Assembly: GCF_017826695.1 (NCBI RefSeq)
Contig: NZ_JAFFZW010000003.1
Span: forward strand, 372,001 to 436,000
Reading direction: 5' to 3'
DNA: 64,000 nucleotides
Source: Pseudomonas alliivorans
GTDB taxonomy: Bacteria; Pseudomonadota; Gammaproteobacteria; Pseudomonadales; Pseudomonadaceae
Shown here: piece after piece, positions 9,273-17,389 of the stretch
Layout of the letters: every line of letters starts with the position of its first letter
How positions within the stretch are numbered: the first letter of the stretch is position 1
Program-made: the position numbers and the translations under genes
Notes under the pieces: model-generated
Databases searched by the model: none
Told to the model about the DNA's origin: nothing
Seen by the model: the letters and a program-made list of their open reading frames with translations, nothing else

Positions 9273-10815
9273 CGGCAGAAGTCCTTTGCATGGATGGTGA
9301 AAAACGGTGTGCGAACGCTTCGGCAATCTCGGCCCGCTTGGGGCGACCGGTCACGGTGTACAGCTGTTCAAGCAGGGGATTGGCGAGGTCCAGCAGCCAG
9401 AGCTTGCTGGGGCGCTCCACGTCGGAGAAACGTTTGGTCGACCACTGCGCCAGGTCGTGGCGATCCGGCTGCGACTCGACGCACAGCAGGGCGATCAGGC
9501 CATGGTCTTCGTCCAGAAAGACCGCCGCATCGCGAACGCCGTCGTATTTGCGGTATTCCAGTTCGACCTGCTCCGGGCTCACGTTTCGGCCGTTGGCCAG
9601 GCAGATCACGTTCTTCTTGCGACCGTGGACATACAGGTAACCGTCGCTGTCCAGTGCGCCCAGGTCGCCGGTGTCCATCCAGCCATCGGCGCTCATGGCG
9701 CAGGCGCTCGGGTCCGTGCCGGAATAACCGCTGAACAGCGACGTGCTTTTGACTTCGATGGTCTTGTCGAGGCCGATGCGAACCTGAACGTGCGGCAGCG
9801 GCTTGCCGACGCTGCCCAGGCGCTGCTGTTCGGCAGTATTGACGCTCACCACCGAGGCGTTTTCAGACAGCCCGTAACCCTGGAAGACCGACACGCCTTC
9901 GGCTTCAAGGGCGCGCAGGATGTCGATATCCACTGCCGCACCGCCGCAGGTGATGTGCACCTGTTCTGTGAGGTACGTGGCCAGGCTTTGGGCAGCTTCT
10001 CGGTTACCCTGGAGCCTGCGCAGAAATTCGTTGAGCATGACCGGCGGCACGGTGAGCGCGGTGGGTTTCACCCGTTGAATCCAATCGGTCAGGCGCGCAG
10101 GCGATGCGCCCGGCTCGCCCAGCAACGGCTCGCTCTGCGGCAGAAAGTGAATCGTGCCGCCTGCCAGAAGCGGCAGATAGGACGCAGTGACCTGTTCCAG
10201 CAGCAGGCTCAAAGGCACCAGCGACAGGTAACGGAGGTGGGCATTGGCCGGCATCCTGAACCGCAGCGAATTCAGCACCTGGCCAATCGCGGCGCAGGAC
10301 AGCCGGACGCCTTTGGGGTTACTGGTCGTGCCTGAGGTGTGAATGATCTTGCAGATCCAGTCGTGCTCCACCGCCGTCTGGGCCAGTGGCTGAGGAATGG
10401 CCGGTAAATCCAGATGGCGGACCTTGCTGGCAGGAAGGTCCAGAAGCCAGCGCTCGGTGAGCGTTTTCTGACCGGCCGAGTCAACGAGAAAACCGTCACA
10501 GTGCGCGGCCAGGTTTTCTGCCTGGACCTGACTGAATGCCAGAGGCAGCGGCAAAGAAGTTATGCCAGCGAACAGACAGGCCAGGTCGGCGATCAACCAC
10601 TGACTGGTATTGCGCGTGACGATGCCGATCACCACCGGATCGTTTGGCACCCTGGGTTGGAATCGATGCTGCAATTCAGCAGCCAGTGCAAACGCCTGTT
10701 GGCGCAGCTCGCGGTAAGTGAGGGATTTGGTGGTATCTCCGTGGTCCACCGCGCAGACTTTCTCGCCGTGAACCTGCAGTGCGGAGCGCAATTGGGCAAT
10801 CAGATTCGCGCTCAT
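9247..10815 (-). CDS. AMP-dependent acyl/amino-acid ligase (ANL superfamily)
   Basis: The protein of about 522 residues has the ANL adenylation motifs: the P-loop HTSGTTSNPKGVRLS, QGYGLSENASVV, TGDLGALDSDGYLYVHGRKK and NGRNVSPEQVE. It activates a carboxylic acid as the acyl-AMP. No carrier-protein gene lies in the operon, so the acyl-AMP or acyl-CoA is probably used directly by a partner enzyme. The C-terminal catalytic-lysine region reads VTGRPKRAEI; whether the lysine is kept depends on alignment. ATG 10815 overlaps the previous stop as ATGA. Genes for AMP-ligases next to T_hemolysin proteins occur in other gammaproteobacteria (recollection, unverified here). Confidence 0.92.
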   Translation of the reverse strand: MSANLIAQLRSALQVHGEKVCAVDHGDTTKSLTYRELRQQAFALAAELQHRFQPRVPNDPVVIGIVTRNTSQWLIADLACLFAGITSLPLPLAFSQVQAENLAAHCDGFLVDSAGQKTLTERWLLDLPASKVRHLDLPAIPQPLAQTAVEHDWICKIIHTSGTTSNPKGVRLSCAAIGQVLNSLRFRMPANAHLRYLSLVPLSLLLEQVTASYLPLLAGGTIHFLPQSEPLLGEPGASPARLTDWIQRVKPTALTVPPVMLNEFLRRLQGNREAAQSLATYLTEQVHITCGGAAVDIDILRALEAEGVSVFQGYGLSENASVVSVNTAEQQRLGSVGKPLPHVQVRIGLDKTIEVKSTSLFSGYSGTDPSACAMSADGWMDTGDLGALDSDGYLYVHGRKKNVICLANGRNVSPEQVELEYRKYDGVRDAAVFLDEDHGLIALLCVESQPDRHDLAQWSTKRFSDVERPSKLWLLDLANPLLEQLYTVTGRPKRAEIAEAFAHRFSPSMQRTSADEHACLSL

Positions 10816-11423
10816 TGCGTCACCCTCGTTTGGACAGGAAGGTGATTGAACAGCGTGCCGAGTGTCATGGCCGCGAAGCGCGAGCGTTGCGGGTCGACCT
10901 TGATGAACCCGGTGATCGGACGCTTTGCGTAGTAGGAACCCCAGTTCTTGCCACCGTCTTCGGAGAGGCGCGTGGGGTCGGCGGTCAGCAGGGGTTCGAA
11001 GACGATCTGGCAGCTTTCCATCATTTCGCGCACGCGCGGGGTCACGGTGCACAGCAGGTACTGCGCGCCCATGCACCAGGCCAGCAGTGGGATCATGTTG
11101 ACCATGATCACGCCGGCCGTGACGTGGTGCGAGATCAGGCTGCCGATTTCGGCAATCGAGGCACGTTCGATCTGCTGCCCGTGACGCTCGGACAGAATTT
11201 CATGAATGGGGCGGGGCAGGTACTGTTCGGAAAACAGTGTGCGGTGATTGCCAAAGGTAATTCCGGCGCATGACATGATTCTTTCATCTTCGTCCTGAGT
11301 GAGGGCGAAATACTGTGGATTGGGTTCTATGTTCGCTTTATATGATGACTGAAATTTACTCTTAACTATTTCGACAGCCTGCTTCCACAGCGGTGATTCA
11401 CAGTCGGTCACGCGTATAAGCAT
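10812..11423 (-). CDS. Thermostable hemolysin family protein (GNAT-like)
   Basis: This protein of about 203 residues starts the operon. It shows the hallmarks of the T_hemolysin family (named after the Vibrio thermostable hemolysin): SSYKANIEPNPQYFAL near the N-terminus, LFSEQYLPRPIHEIL, the IAEIGSL strand, VMVNMIPLLAWCMGAQYLL, and GKNWGSYYAKRPITGFI. The family is distantly like the GNAT/autoinducer-synthase fold, so an acyltransferase role is more likely here than a lytic one (inference). ATG 11423 has GGAG 8 nt upstream. The 5' half of the gene and the upstream region are less GC-rich than the neighbours. Confidence 0.82.
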   Translation of the reverse strand: MLIRVTDCESPLWKQAVEIVKSKFQSSYKANIEPNPQYFALTQDEDERIMSCAGITFGNHRTLFSEQYLPRPIHEILSERHGQQIERASIAEIGSLISHHVTAGVIMVNMIPLLAWCMGAQYLLCTVTPRVREMMESCQIVFEPLLTADPTRLSEDGGKNWGSYYAKRPITGFIKVDPQRSRFAAMTLGTLFNHLPVQTRVTQ

Positions 11424-11569
11424 GATGGCATCTCCATTGTTCGTGATGATCCTGAAACGTGCTGCGAATGTATTTGGGAAAATTCCTACACACCATTTAA
11501 AAAACAAAAACGGTCTGTTAATATCTAAATAGCTGGGTACTCCACGAGCACATTGGACTTCTGGAATAT
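11424..11569. promoter_or_regulatory. AT-rich divergent promoter region of the six-gene operon and its LysR gene
   Basis: This 146-bp gap between the T_hemolysin-like gene and the LysR gene is visibly AT-rich, with runs such as ATTTAAAAAACAAAAACGG and TTAATATCTAAATAG. A LysR regulator divergent from its target operon is the usual layout, so both promoters and the operator should be here. I could not assign -35/-10 boxes with confidence. Confidence 0.55.
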
Positions 11570-12508
11570 ATGGATATGCTTAAAAGCAATATGCTCAGAA
11601 AGTTGGATATGCAGGACTTGTTGATTTTCATTTCGGTTTACGAAAGCTCAAGCGTCACCGAGGTCTCCGAGTCCCTTTTTGTTAGCCAATCCACCGTCAG
11701 CTACTGCCTGAAGAAGCTGCGTAACAGCTTTGAAGACGAGTTGTTTATCAACACGCGCAGTGGAATGCGACCCACGTATAAAGCCACGACCATGTACAGC
11801 CATGTTTTGAAAATCGTGGAAAGTATCAACGTTTGTTATGCCGGCTCTGCACTCTTGTCGCCGCCACAGAAAGATGTGATTTACACTATCTGTGCGCCCG
11901 AGTATTTCGAACTTTTGATTTTGCCGGGTTTGTTGAAGTTGTTTTCGACCCATGATGTTCCGGTCACGTTGAATGTTCAAAAGATCCACCGTGACATTCC
12001 CGTTAAAGAGTTGAACGGTGGCACGCTGGATCTGGTTATTTGTTTCGGTCCCAATTACCACCGTGGGGGCAGCGGACTGAAATCCCAGATACTGTTGGAC
12101 GATGATTTAATCTGTGTGGTGGATCGTAACTTCATACCGCCCGAAACAGGCTTTGAACTTGAAACCTTTGTGGCGCGCAGGCACGTCTACCCGACGCCCT
12201 GGACGTCTGAAACCAACATGGTAGACGGCTGGCTGAGCAAGCAGGGGTGCAGTCGCCAGATCGTGGCCAAGGCCAACAGCTACGGCGCTGCCCTGCACAT
12301 GATTGCGGGTTCCGATGTGGTGGTGACCCTGCCCAGGCGTGTGGCGCGATTAATCGTTAATAATGATATTCATTTTTCCACGGATGCTCCGGCAGGCTTG
12401 CCGACATTTACGCTGGATATGGTCTGGAGTGAGAGCGCCGATCAAGACCCTTCCAACTCCTGGATCAGGGAACAGGTGGTCAAGGCGTGTATGGAATACA
12501 CGGTTTAG
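11570..12508 (+). CDS. LysR-family transcriptional regulator
   Basis: The 312-residue protein has a typical N-terminal winged helix-turn-helix (DLLIFISVYESSSVTEVSESLFVSQSTVSYCLKKLR) and a C-terminal effector-binding domain. It is divergent from the six-gene operon and is its probable activator. The gene uses many A/T-ending codons and is clearly lower in GC than the surrounding hut, nhaA and sigma-factor genes, suggesting acquisition from outside. The helix-turn-helix is a little unusual in SVTEVSE where most family members have SFTRAAE. Start ATG 11570 is taken; in-frame ATGs at 11576 and 11591 are alternatives. The effector is unknown. Confidence 0.9.
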   Translation: MDMLKSNMLRKLDMQDLLIFISVYESSSVTEVSESLFVSQSTVSYCLKKLRNSFEDELFINTRSGMRPTYKATTMYSHVLKIVESINVCYAGSALLSPPQKDVIYTICAPEYFELLILPGLLKLFSTHDVPVTLNVQKIHRDIPVKELNGGTLDLVICFGPNYHRGGSGLKSQILLDDDLICVVDRNFIPPETGFELETFVARRHVYPTPWTSETNMVDGWLSKQGCSRQIVAKANSYGAALHMIAGSDVVVTLPRRVARLIVNNDIHFSTDAPAGLPTFTLDMVWSESADQDPSNSWIREQVVKACMEYTV

Positions 12509-12565
12509 ATGATGTTCAGTCAGGTTTGCTTTCGACCGAAGGCCGTGTTGTCTTTTGAGTGTCAC

Positions 12566-12605
12566 ACAGCGCTGTTTATATTCATGTGATGTGTAACAGC
12601 GCTGT
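12566..12605. repeat. Two copies of the palindrome ACAGCGCTGT, 30 bp apart
   Basis: Perfect 10-bp palindromes lie at 12566-12575 and 12596-12605 in the 168-bp gap between the convergent LysR and anti-sigma genes. The spacing is close to three helical turns. A related GTGTTACAGCGCTGA occurs at 55204-55218. No T-run follows, so this is not a classical terminator. Confidence 0.5.
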
Positions 12606-12676
12606 ATTGTTGCATCAGGAAAGAGGGTCTATTTCATTATTGGTAACTATCAATAGATTGTCTGACAAAACCAGCC

Positions 12677-13381
12677 TCAAATGACTTTCACGGCCCGCCC
12701 TATGAACTGAATCGGTCCGGTTGGTTTGCCGATTGGCGAACCGGTGGACTTTTCCAGCGTCAGCTCAAACAACTGGTTGGGCTGCAGCGGCGGCAGTTTA
12801 TCAAGCGGGATGTTCAGGCTTTGCCCTGGTTTGACCAGCCCCAGCGATACCGGACCTTGCCAGTCGTCCCCCTTGGTCCAGAACTCCAGCGCCTTGTCGG
12901 CCGGTACTTCGAACGCGCCCAGCGGGATAAGCTGAATTTCCTGCCGATTGCTGGCTTGCACGACCCAGCCGGGGGACTTGTCCTGAGGTCCGACGAGTAC
13001 CACCAGATAGGAAGGTGGGGCCGGATCGCGGGTCAGCAGCGTCATGCCCAGCACCATCGAGGCGGCAAGGCCCGCACCGGCCAACCCGCGCCAGATCGCC
13101 AGATTGTCCCACCAGCGCACGCGCTGTTCAGGCTGCGCCCTGGGGGCGGCCCGATCCACCAGATTGCGTTCGATCCGCTCCCACAGGCCGGGTGATGGCT
13201 TGACGGGATCCGCCAGTTCGGTCAACGGCAACAGCCGTTGATCCCAGGCGTCTATCGCGGCCTGCAGATCCGGTTCGTGGGGCAGGCGACGCTGGACGTC
13301 GAGCCTTTGTTCGGCGGACAGGGTGCCGAGTACGTACTCGCCTGCCAGCTCGTGAATGTTTTCGTCCGAAGGTCGGGTCAT
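12677..13381 (-). CDS. RskA-type membrane anti-sigma factor
   Basis: The protein of about 234 residues has the RskA layout: an N-terminal sigma-binding region with ENIHELAGEYVLGTLSAEQ, one membrane helix (about residues 98-118, LAGAGLAASMVLGMTLL), and a periplasmic domain with the RskA-family stretches LVVLVGPQDKSPGWVVQAS and LEFWTKGDDWQGPVSLG. It would hold the ECF sigma factor inactive at the inner membrane. Its ATG overlaps the sigma stop as ATGA, the usual coupled sigma/anti-sigma arrangement. Confidence 0.93.
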   Translation of the reverse strand: MTRPSDENIHELAGEYVLGTLSAEQRLDVQRRLPHEPDLQAAIDAWDQRLLPLTELADPVKPSPGLWERIERNLVDRAAPRAQPEQRVRWWDNLAIWRGLAGAGLAASMVLGMTLLTRDPAPPSYLVVLVGPQDKSPGWVVQASNRQEIQLIPLGAFEVPADKALEFWTKGDDWQGPVSLGLVKPGQSLNIPLDKLPPLQPNQLFELTLEKSTGSPIGKPTGPIQFIGRAVKVI

Positions 13382-13944
13382 CCCATGCACTCCCGCAAAG
13401 CCGTCAGGCTGCGCTTGATCCAGGCTTTGACCGTACCCAGTGGCGCGCCGATTTTCTGCGCGATTTCCTGATGCGAATAACCGTCTACATAAGCATGAAA
13501 CACACAGTTGCGCCGCACGGGCTCAAGCTGCTCCAGGCACGAGGTAATGCGTCCCGGATTGACGCGCCAGTCGAAGGCATCGCCGGTTTCCTGCCAGCCT
13601 TCCAGCGTCGCCTGCTCATGATGATCTTCGCTGCCGTCATCGTCCTCCCGGACTTCCCGCGCCGTATTGCGCAGGTTGTTGAGCGCCAGATGCCGGGTCA
13701 CGCTGAATATCCAGCCGCGTGCCGAACCGCGTGATGCGTCGAAACTGGCCGCACGGGTCCAGATTTTCAGGAACGCATCATGCACGATGTCCTCGGCCAG
13801 TGCCCGGTCGCGAACCAGTCGCACGACCACGCCGAGCAGCCGAGCGCTTTCCTGTTCATAAAGACGCTGCAGAGCCTGTCGCTCACCGCGAGCGCAGGCG
13901 TGCAACGTGCCTTCGTAATCAAAGAGGGATTCGTGTGAGGACAA
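13378..13944 (-). CDS. ECF RNA polymerase sigma factor (SigK/RskA type)
   Basis: The 188-residue protein has sigma region 2 (ERQALQRLYEQESARLLGVVVRLV, then AEDIVHDAFLKIWTRAASFD and ARGWIFSVTRHLALNNLR) and region 4 (RNCVFHAYVDGYSHQEIAQ then GTVKAWIKRSLTALRECM). It belongs to the SigK/RskA group by its coupled anti-sigma gene. In this group the regulon is often the adjacent operon, here the DUF3455 protein upstream on the same strand. The inducing signal is not visible. Confidence 0.95.
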   Translation of the reverse strand: MSSHESLFDYEGTLHACARGERQALQRLYEQESARLLGVVVRLVRDRALAEDIVHDAFLKIWTRAASFDASRGSARGWIFSVTRHLALNNLRNTAREVREDDDGSEDHHEQATLEGWQETGDAFDWRVNPGRITSCLEQLEPVRRNCVFHAYVDGYSHQEIAQKIGAPLGTVKAWIKRSLTALRECMG

Positions 13945-14043
13945 GGTAATCCGCCATCGATGGACTAATGCCTCGTTGATATCACGAGGACCCGCGCAGC
14001 AGCATAGCTCACTGACTGCGCGGTGCCCGATTGCCTGGCTGTA

Positions 14044-14577
14044 TCAGTTGGCAGCCCAGAACAGGTAGTCAGCCTGATACTTGACCACTTCCTTGGCGCC
14101 TTTGTTGCTGGCTGCACAGGCAGTGGTCGGTGCCACGCCGCCTTTCAGCGCGGTACGCTGGATGTAGGCAACACCGGTCATGGCGCCTTTGCCTTCTGCC
14201 GGGTTGGCCTTGACCAACTGGTACGGCAGGTTGCCTGCGCTCGAAGGTGCAACGGCGACCTGAGTGCCGGTCACTTTCGAGCCGTCTTTGGCTTCCCAGG
14301 TGGCAGGTGGACCGTAATAGGTGCCGACCTGTTTGCCGCTCTTGTCATTGAGCACGGCCTTGGGACCGACGAACGCCCATTCCATTTCGTTGGGCATGTT
14401 GGCTTTTGCGCGGCACTCGTAGGTGATTTCGCCAACCCCGGTGGTTTGCATGCTGATCTTGTGGCCGGCCGGAACCCGAACGCTTTCGGGCAGATCGGTC
14501 TGGGCCAGGGCGACGGACGACAGGCAAGTGAAAGCCAGGGTACTACCTGCAAGGCAGAGCAAGCGTTTTGCGTTCAT
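14044..14577 (-). CDS. Secreted DUF3455 family protein
   Basis: The protein of about 177 residues begins MNAKRLLCLAGSTLAFTC and has a signal peptide ending near SVALAQ. The mature part (GVGEITYECRAKANM, AFVGPKAVLNDKSGKQVGTYYGPP, TGVAYIQRTALKGGVAP, KVKYQADYLFW-like end) is DUF3455. No biochemical role is established. ATG 14577 has GGAG 8 nt upstream. It lies just before the ECF sigma and anti-sigma genes on the same strand with a 99-bp gap and is the likely output gene of that regulatory unit. Confidence 0.88.
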   Translation of the reverse strand: MNAKRLLCLAGSTLAFTCLSSVALAQTDLPESVRVPAGHKISMQTTGVGEITYECRAKANMPNEMEWAFVGPKAVLNDKSGKQVGTYYGPPATWEAKDGSKVTGTQVAVAPSSAGNLPYQLVKANPAEGKGAMTGVAYIQRTALKGGVAPTTACAASNKGAKEVVKYQADYLFWAAN

Positions 14578-14682
14578 GCAGAAATCTCCAGATGGTTTAA
14601 CCGCGCTCAGCAACTCGAAGTGGCTGCTGTATGTACTACCCGCGAAGAAACAATCTGGATGCAGTGATTTGAAAATATTTTT

Positions 14683-15858
14683 TCAGGACCGGCTGAAGCG
14701 GCTGCGCAGCAGGATGATTCCGGTGATTGCTGCGACACCGGAGCCCAGCAGTACGCCGACTTTCACTTCGTCGATCAGGTGTTGCTGACCCGGGAACGCC
14801 AGATTGCCGATGAACAGGCTCATGGTGAAACCGATGCCGCACAGGATCGCCACGCCATACAGTTGCACCCAGTTGCTGCCTTCCGGCAACACCGCGAGCC
14901 CTGAACGAATCGCCAGCACGGCGGCGAGAAAGACGCCGATCTGCTTGCCGACGAACAGCCCCAGCGCAACACCGAGCGGCACCGGATCGACGAGGTTTTC
15001 CATCGAGATACCGGACAGCGAAACCCCCGCGTTGGCAAAACCGAAGATCGGCACCACGGCAAACGCGACCCAGTAATGCATCTTCTCTTCAAGGAACAGC
15101 AACGGCGAGCGGGCTTCCTCTTCAGGCTTGCCCATTGGAATGCACAGCGCCAGCGCGACGCCTGCCAGGGTGGCATGGACGCCTGACTGCAACACGAAGA
15201 ACCACAGCAGCGCGCCCAACAACAGGTAAGGCAGCAGGCGACGGACCTTGAGACGGTTCATCACGATCAGCACCGCCAGTGTGGCGAAAGCGGCGACCAG
15301 CATCGGCAGGTTCAGGCCGGAACTGTAGAAGAACGCAATGATGGTGACCGCGCCCAGGTCATCGAGAATGGCCAGTGCGGCGAGAAACACCTTCAGCGAG
15401 GTCGGCACCCGGTTGCCCAGCAGCGACAGCACACCCAGAGCGAAAGCGATGTCGGTGGCCGCAGGAATCGCCCAGCCGCTCATCGTTTGCGGGTTGCCCC
15501 AGTTGATGGCGATGTAGATCAACGCCGGCACCAGCATTCCGCCTGCCGCGGCAAAGCCGGGCAGGGCCCGTTGCCCCCAGGTCGAGAGTCCGCCTGCCAG
15601 CACTTCGCGCTTGATCTCCAGGCCGACCATCAGAAAGAAGATCGCCATCAGGCCATCGTTGATCCACAGCTCGACCGACAGGCCCAGCCACACGCTGTGC
15701 AAAACCGAAAAGTAACCGGCGGAGAGCGGCGAGTTGGCGACGATCAGAGCCGCCAGCGCTGCGAGCATCAATACAATGCCGCCTGCCGATTCGGAGGCGA
15801 GAAAGCTGGCGAGGATGGCGACGGCTCGGGGTGTTTCCTTGGTCGGGAATTGAGTCAT
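14683..15858 (-). CDS. nhaA: Na+/H+ antiporter NhaA
   Basis: The 391-residue inner-membrane protein exchanges Na+ for H+ to control pH and salt. It has the NhaA hallmarks: [21 protein letters not shown], the assembly region [22 protein letters not shown], the ion-binding aspartate pair in [16 protein letters not shown], and [15 protein letters not shown]. About 11-12 membrane helices are visible. It sits directly after hutD on the same strand with a 27-bp gap, so it may be read through from the hutCD transcript, which is odd for an ion exchanger. Confidence 0.97.
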   Translation of the reverse strand: MTQFPTKETPRAVAILASFLASESAGGIVLMLAALAALIVANSPLSAGYFSVLHSVWLGLSVELWINDGLMAIFFLMVGLEIKREVLAGGLSTWGQRALPGFAAAGGMLVPALIYIAINWGNPQTMSGWAIPAATDIAFALGVLSLLGNRVPTSLKVFLAALAILDDLGAVTIIAFFYSSGLNLPMLVAAFATLAVLIVMNRLKVRRLLPYLLLGALLWFFVLQSGVHATLAGVALALCIPMGKPEEEARSPLLFLEEKMHYWVAFAVVPIFGFANAGVSLSGISMENLVDPVPLGVALGLFVGKQIGVFLAAVLAIRSGLAVLPEGSNWVQLYGVAILCGIGFTMSLFIGNLAFPGQQHLIDEVKVGVLLGSGVAAITGIILLRSRFSRS

Positions 15859-15885
15859 GGTCGTCCTTGAACGAGAAGCTGATTC

Positions 15886-16503
15886 TTATAGGGCGCCCAG
15901 CATACCTTCATTGCCAAGGGCGTTCAGCTCAATCAGGCAGCAACGGCTGGCGCCTGAGGATTGCAGCTCGATCTCCATGAGTCCGCCGTTATTGTCCACC
16001 AGCGCGCAGTCGTGCTTGCCAAGGATTTCCCAGGGCTGACCACTGACGCTCAGCGCAATCTGCTCGGCCATGCTGAACAGCACAAAGGTGCTGGCCGAAC
16101 TGAACAGCCTTTGCGGCTGGCGCACGTCGATCCACTGCAAGCGAGCGTTGTACCGATGTGCAGCGTAGATCAGATTGAAATCCCGGATCGGCCCGTCGAG
16201 CAGCGTGCACTCGACCTGACTGTCGCCGCTGAATGCGAACGGGTCGGAGGGCAGCAATGGGCGGCTGGTGGTGCCATCCACCGACAACGTCATGCCCGCG
16301 CCCTGCAGAACCGTGATAATCCGCTGATAACCGGCAAACACTGAAAAACCACCCGAGTTCTCGATGTCTGCAATCGACAGGCGCCAACCGAAACCGTCCA
16401 GATCCTGACCGGCGTCACGGGCAATTTCTTCGGTGCTGCCGCCGCCGTTCTTCCACGGCATGCGTGGGTAATCGACGGCGCGCAGGATGCGGGTCAGGGT
16501 CAT
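15886..16503 (-). CDS. hutD: HutD family protein
   Basis: The 205-residue protein is a HutD bicupin: MPWKNGGGSTEEIARD near the N-terminus, DGFGWRLSIADIENSGGFSVFAGYQRIITVLQG in the family pattern, then DFNLIYAAHRYNARLQ. In other pseudomonads HutD fine-tunes hut expression, possibly by binding a pathway intermediate. It overlaps hutC by 4 bp and is transcribed with it. Confidence 0.95.
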   Translation of the reverse strand: MTLTRILRAVDYPRMPWKNGGGSTEEIARDAGQDLDGFGWRLSIADIENSGGFSVFAGYQRIITVLQGAGMTLSVDGTTSRPLLPSDPFAFSGDSQVECTLLDGPIRDFNLIYAAHRYNARLQWIDVRQPQRLFSSASTFVLFSMAEQIALSVSGQPWEILGKHDCALVDNNGGLMEIELQSSGASRCCLIELNALGNEGMLGAL

Positions 16504-17249
16504 TTGGTGAAACGTCCTTCAAGGCGATGACGGGAGCCGGGATGGATCAGGCGTGCAGCGGTCACCGGCTGGCGGCCCGACCAGGTGCGGCGTCGAATCA
16601 GCAGGCAGGGTTCGCCTGCGTCGATCTGCAACAGCTTGCACTCGTCGGGCTCGGCCAGAATAGCCTCGACCACGTGTTCACCCTCGGTCAATGGCGCAAC
16701 TTGCGACAGATAGGCGTAGGGCGTCTGTTGAGTGAAATCCTGCTTGAGGTAATCCGGCGCGACCAAGGCGTTCACGAAACGGTCTTCGATCTGCACGGCA
16801 ATGTCGTTTTCGTAGTGCACGATCAGCGAATGGAACACCCGCTGGCCCTCGCGCATGTCCAGCGCCAGCGCACGCTCGGAGCCTGCCGCTTCTTCCTTGA
16901 GAACGATGACCTTGCAGGAATGACGATGGCCTCGTGCGGCGATCTCGTCAGCGATATTGTGGACTTCGAACAGCGCCGACTGACTCTTGGGTTCGGCTAC
17001 GAAAGTGCCGACACCCTGCATGCGCACCAGCAGGCCTTCGGCCGTCAGTTCGCGAAGGGCGCGGTTGATGGTCATGCGGCTGAACCCCAGTTGCGTCACC
17101 AGCTCGCTTTCCGACGGCACGCGATGATGAGGCGGCCAGGTACCGTTCTGGATCTGCAGGGCGATCATGTGTTTGACGCGGGCGTACAAGGGTGCGGGAC
17201 TTTCGCCCATCTGGGCTGCCAATAATGAAGAGGCGGGCGGCGTCGGCAC
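16500..17249 (-). CDS. hutC: HutC, GntR/HutC-family repressor of histidine utilisation
   Basis: The 249-residue protein has an N-terminal GntR winged helix (YARVKHMIALQIQNGTWPPHHRVPSESELVTQLG, then RMTINRALRELTAEGLLVR) and a C-terminal UTRA effector domain. HutC represses hut operons and is released by urocanate. It is divergent from hutF with a dyad of the expected type between them, and a second dyad lies before the displaced hutU. Confidence 0.96.
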   Translation of the reverse strand: MPTPPASSLLAAQMGESPAPLYARVKHMIALQIQNGTWPPHHRVPSESELVTQLGFSRMTINRALRELTAEGLLVRMQGVGTFVAEPKSQSALFEVHNIADEIAARGHRHSCKVIVLKEEAAGSERALALDMREGQRVFHSLIVHYENDIAVQIEDRFVNALVAPDYLKQDFTQQTPYAYLSQVAPLTEGEHVVEAILAEPDECKLLQIDAGEPCLLIRRRTWSGRQPVTAARLIHPGSRHRLEGRFTK

Positions 17250-17347
17250 GTGTGTGTCCTTGTTGTCGAGATGATTCAGGCGCTCAAGCTAACCATTAAG
17301 CGGTGGTACGGCAAGTTTGCCGACGGTTTACCGGATTGCCAAACGTC

Positions 17348-17363
17348 TGTATATGTATATACA
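17348..17363. promoter_or_regulatory. Predicted HutC operator in the hutF-hutC divergent region
   Basis: TGTATATGTATATACA is a perfect inverted repeat of 7 bp with a 2-bp centre. It lies 27 bp before the hutF start and shares the GTATATAC core with the site at hutU. The position suits shared control of hutF and autoregulation of hutCD. Confidence 0.8.
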
Positions 17364-17389
17364 AATTACAGTGATGGGGTATGAAGTCA

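Noticed and set aside
10812..11423. Reading the T_hemolysin protein as a secreted toxin
   Set aside because: There is no signal peptide and it is translationally coupled to a metabolic ligase.
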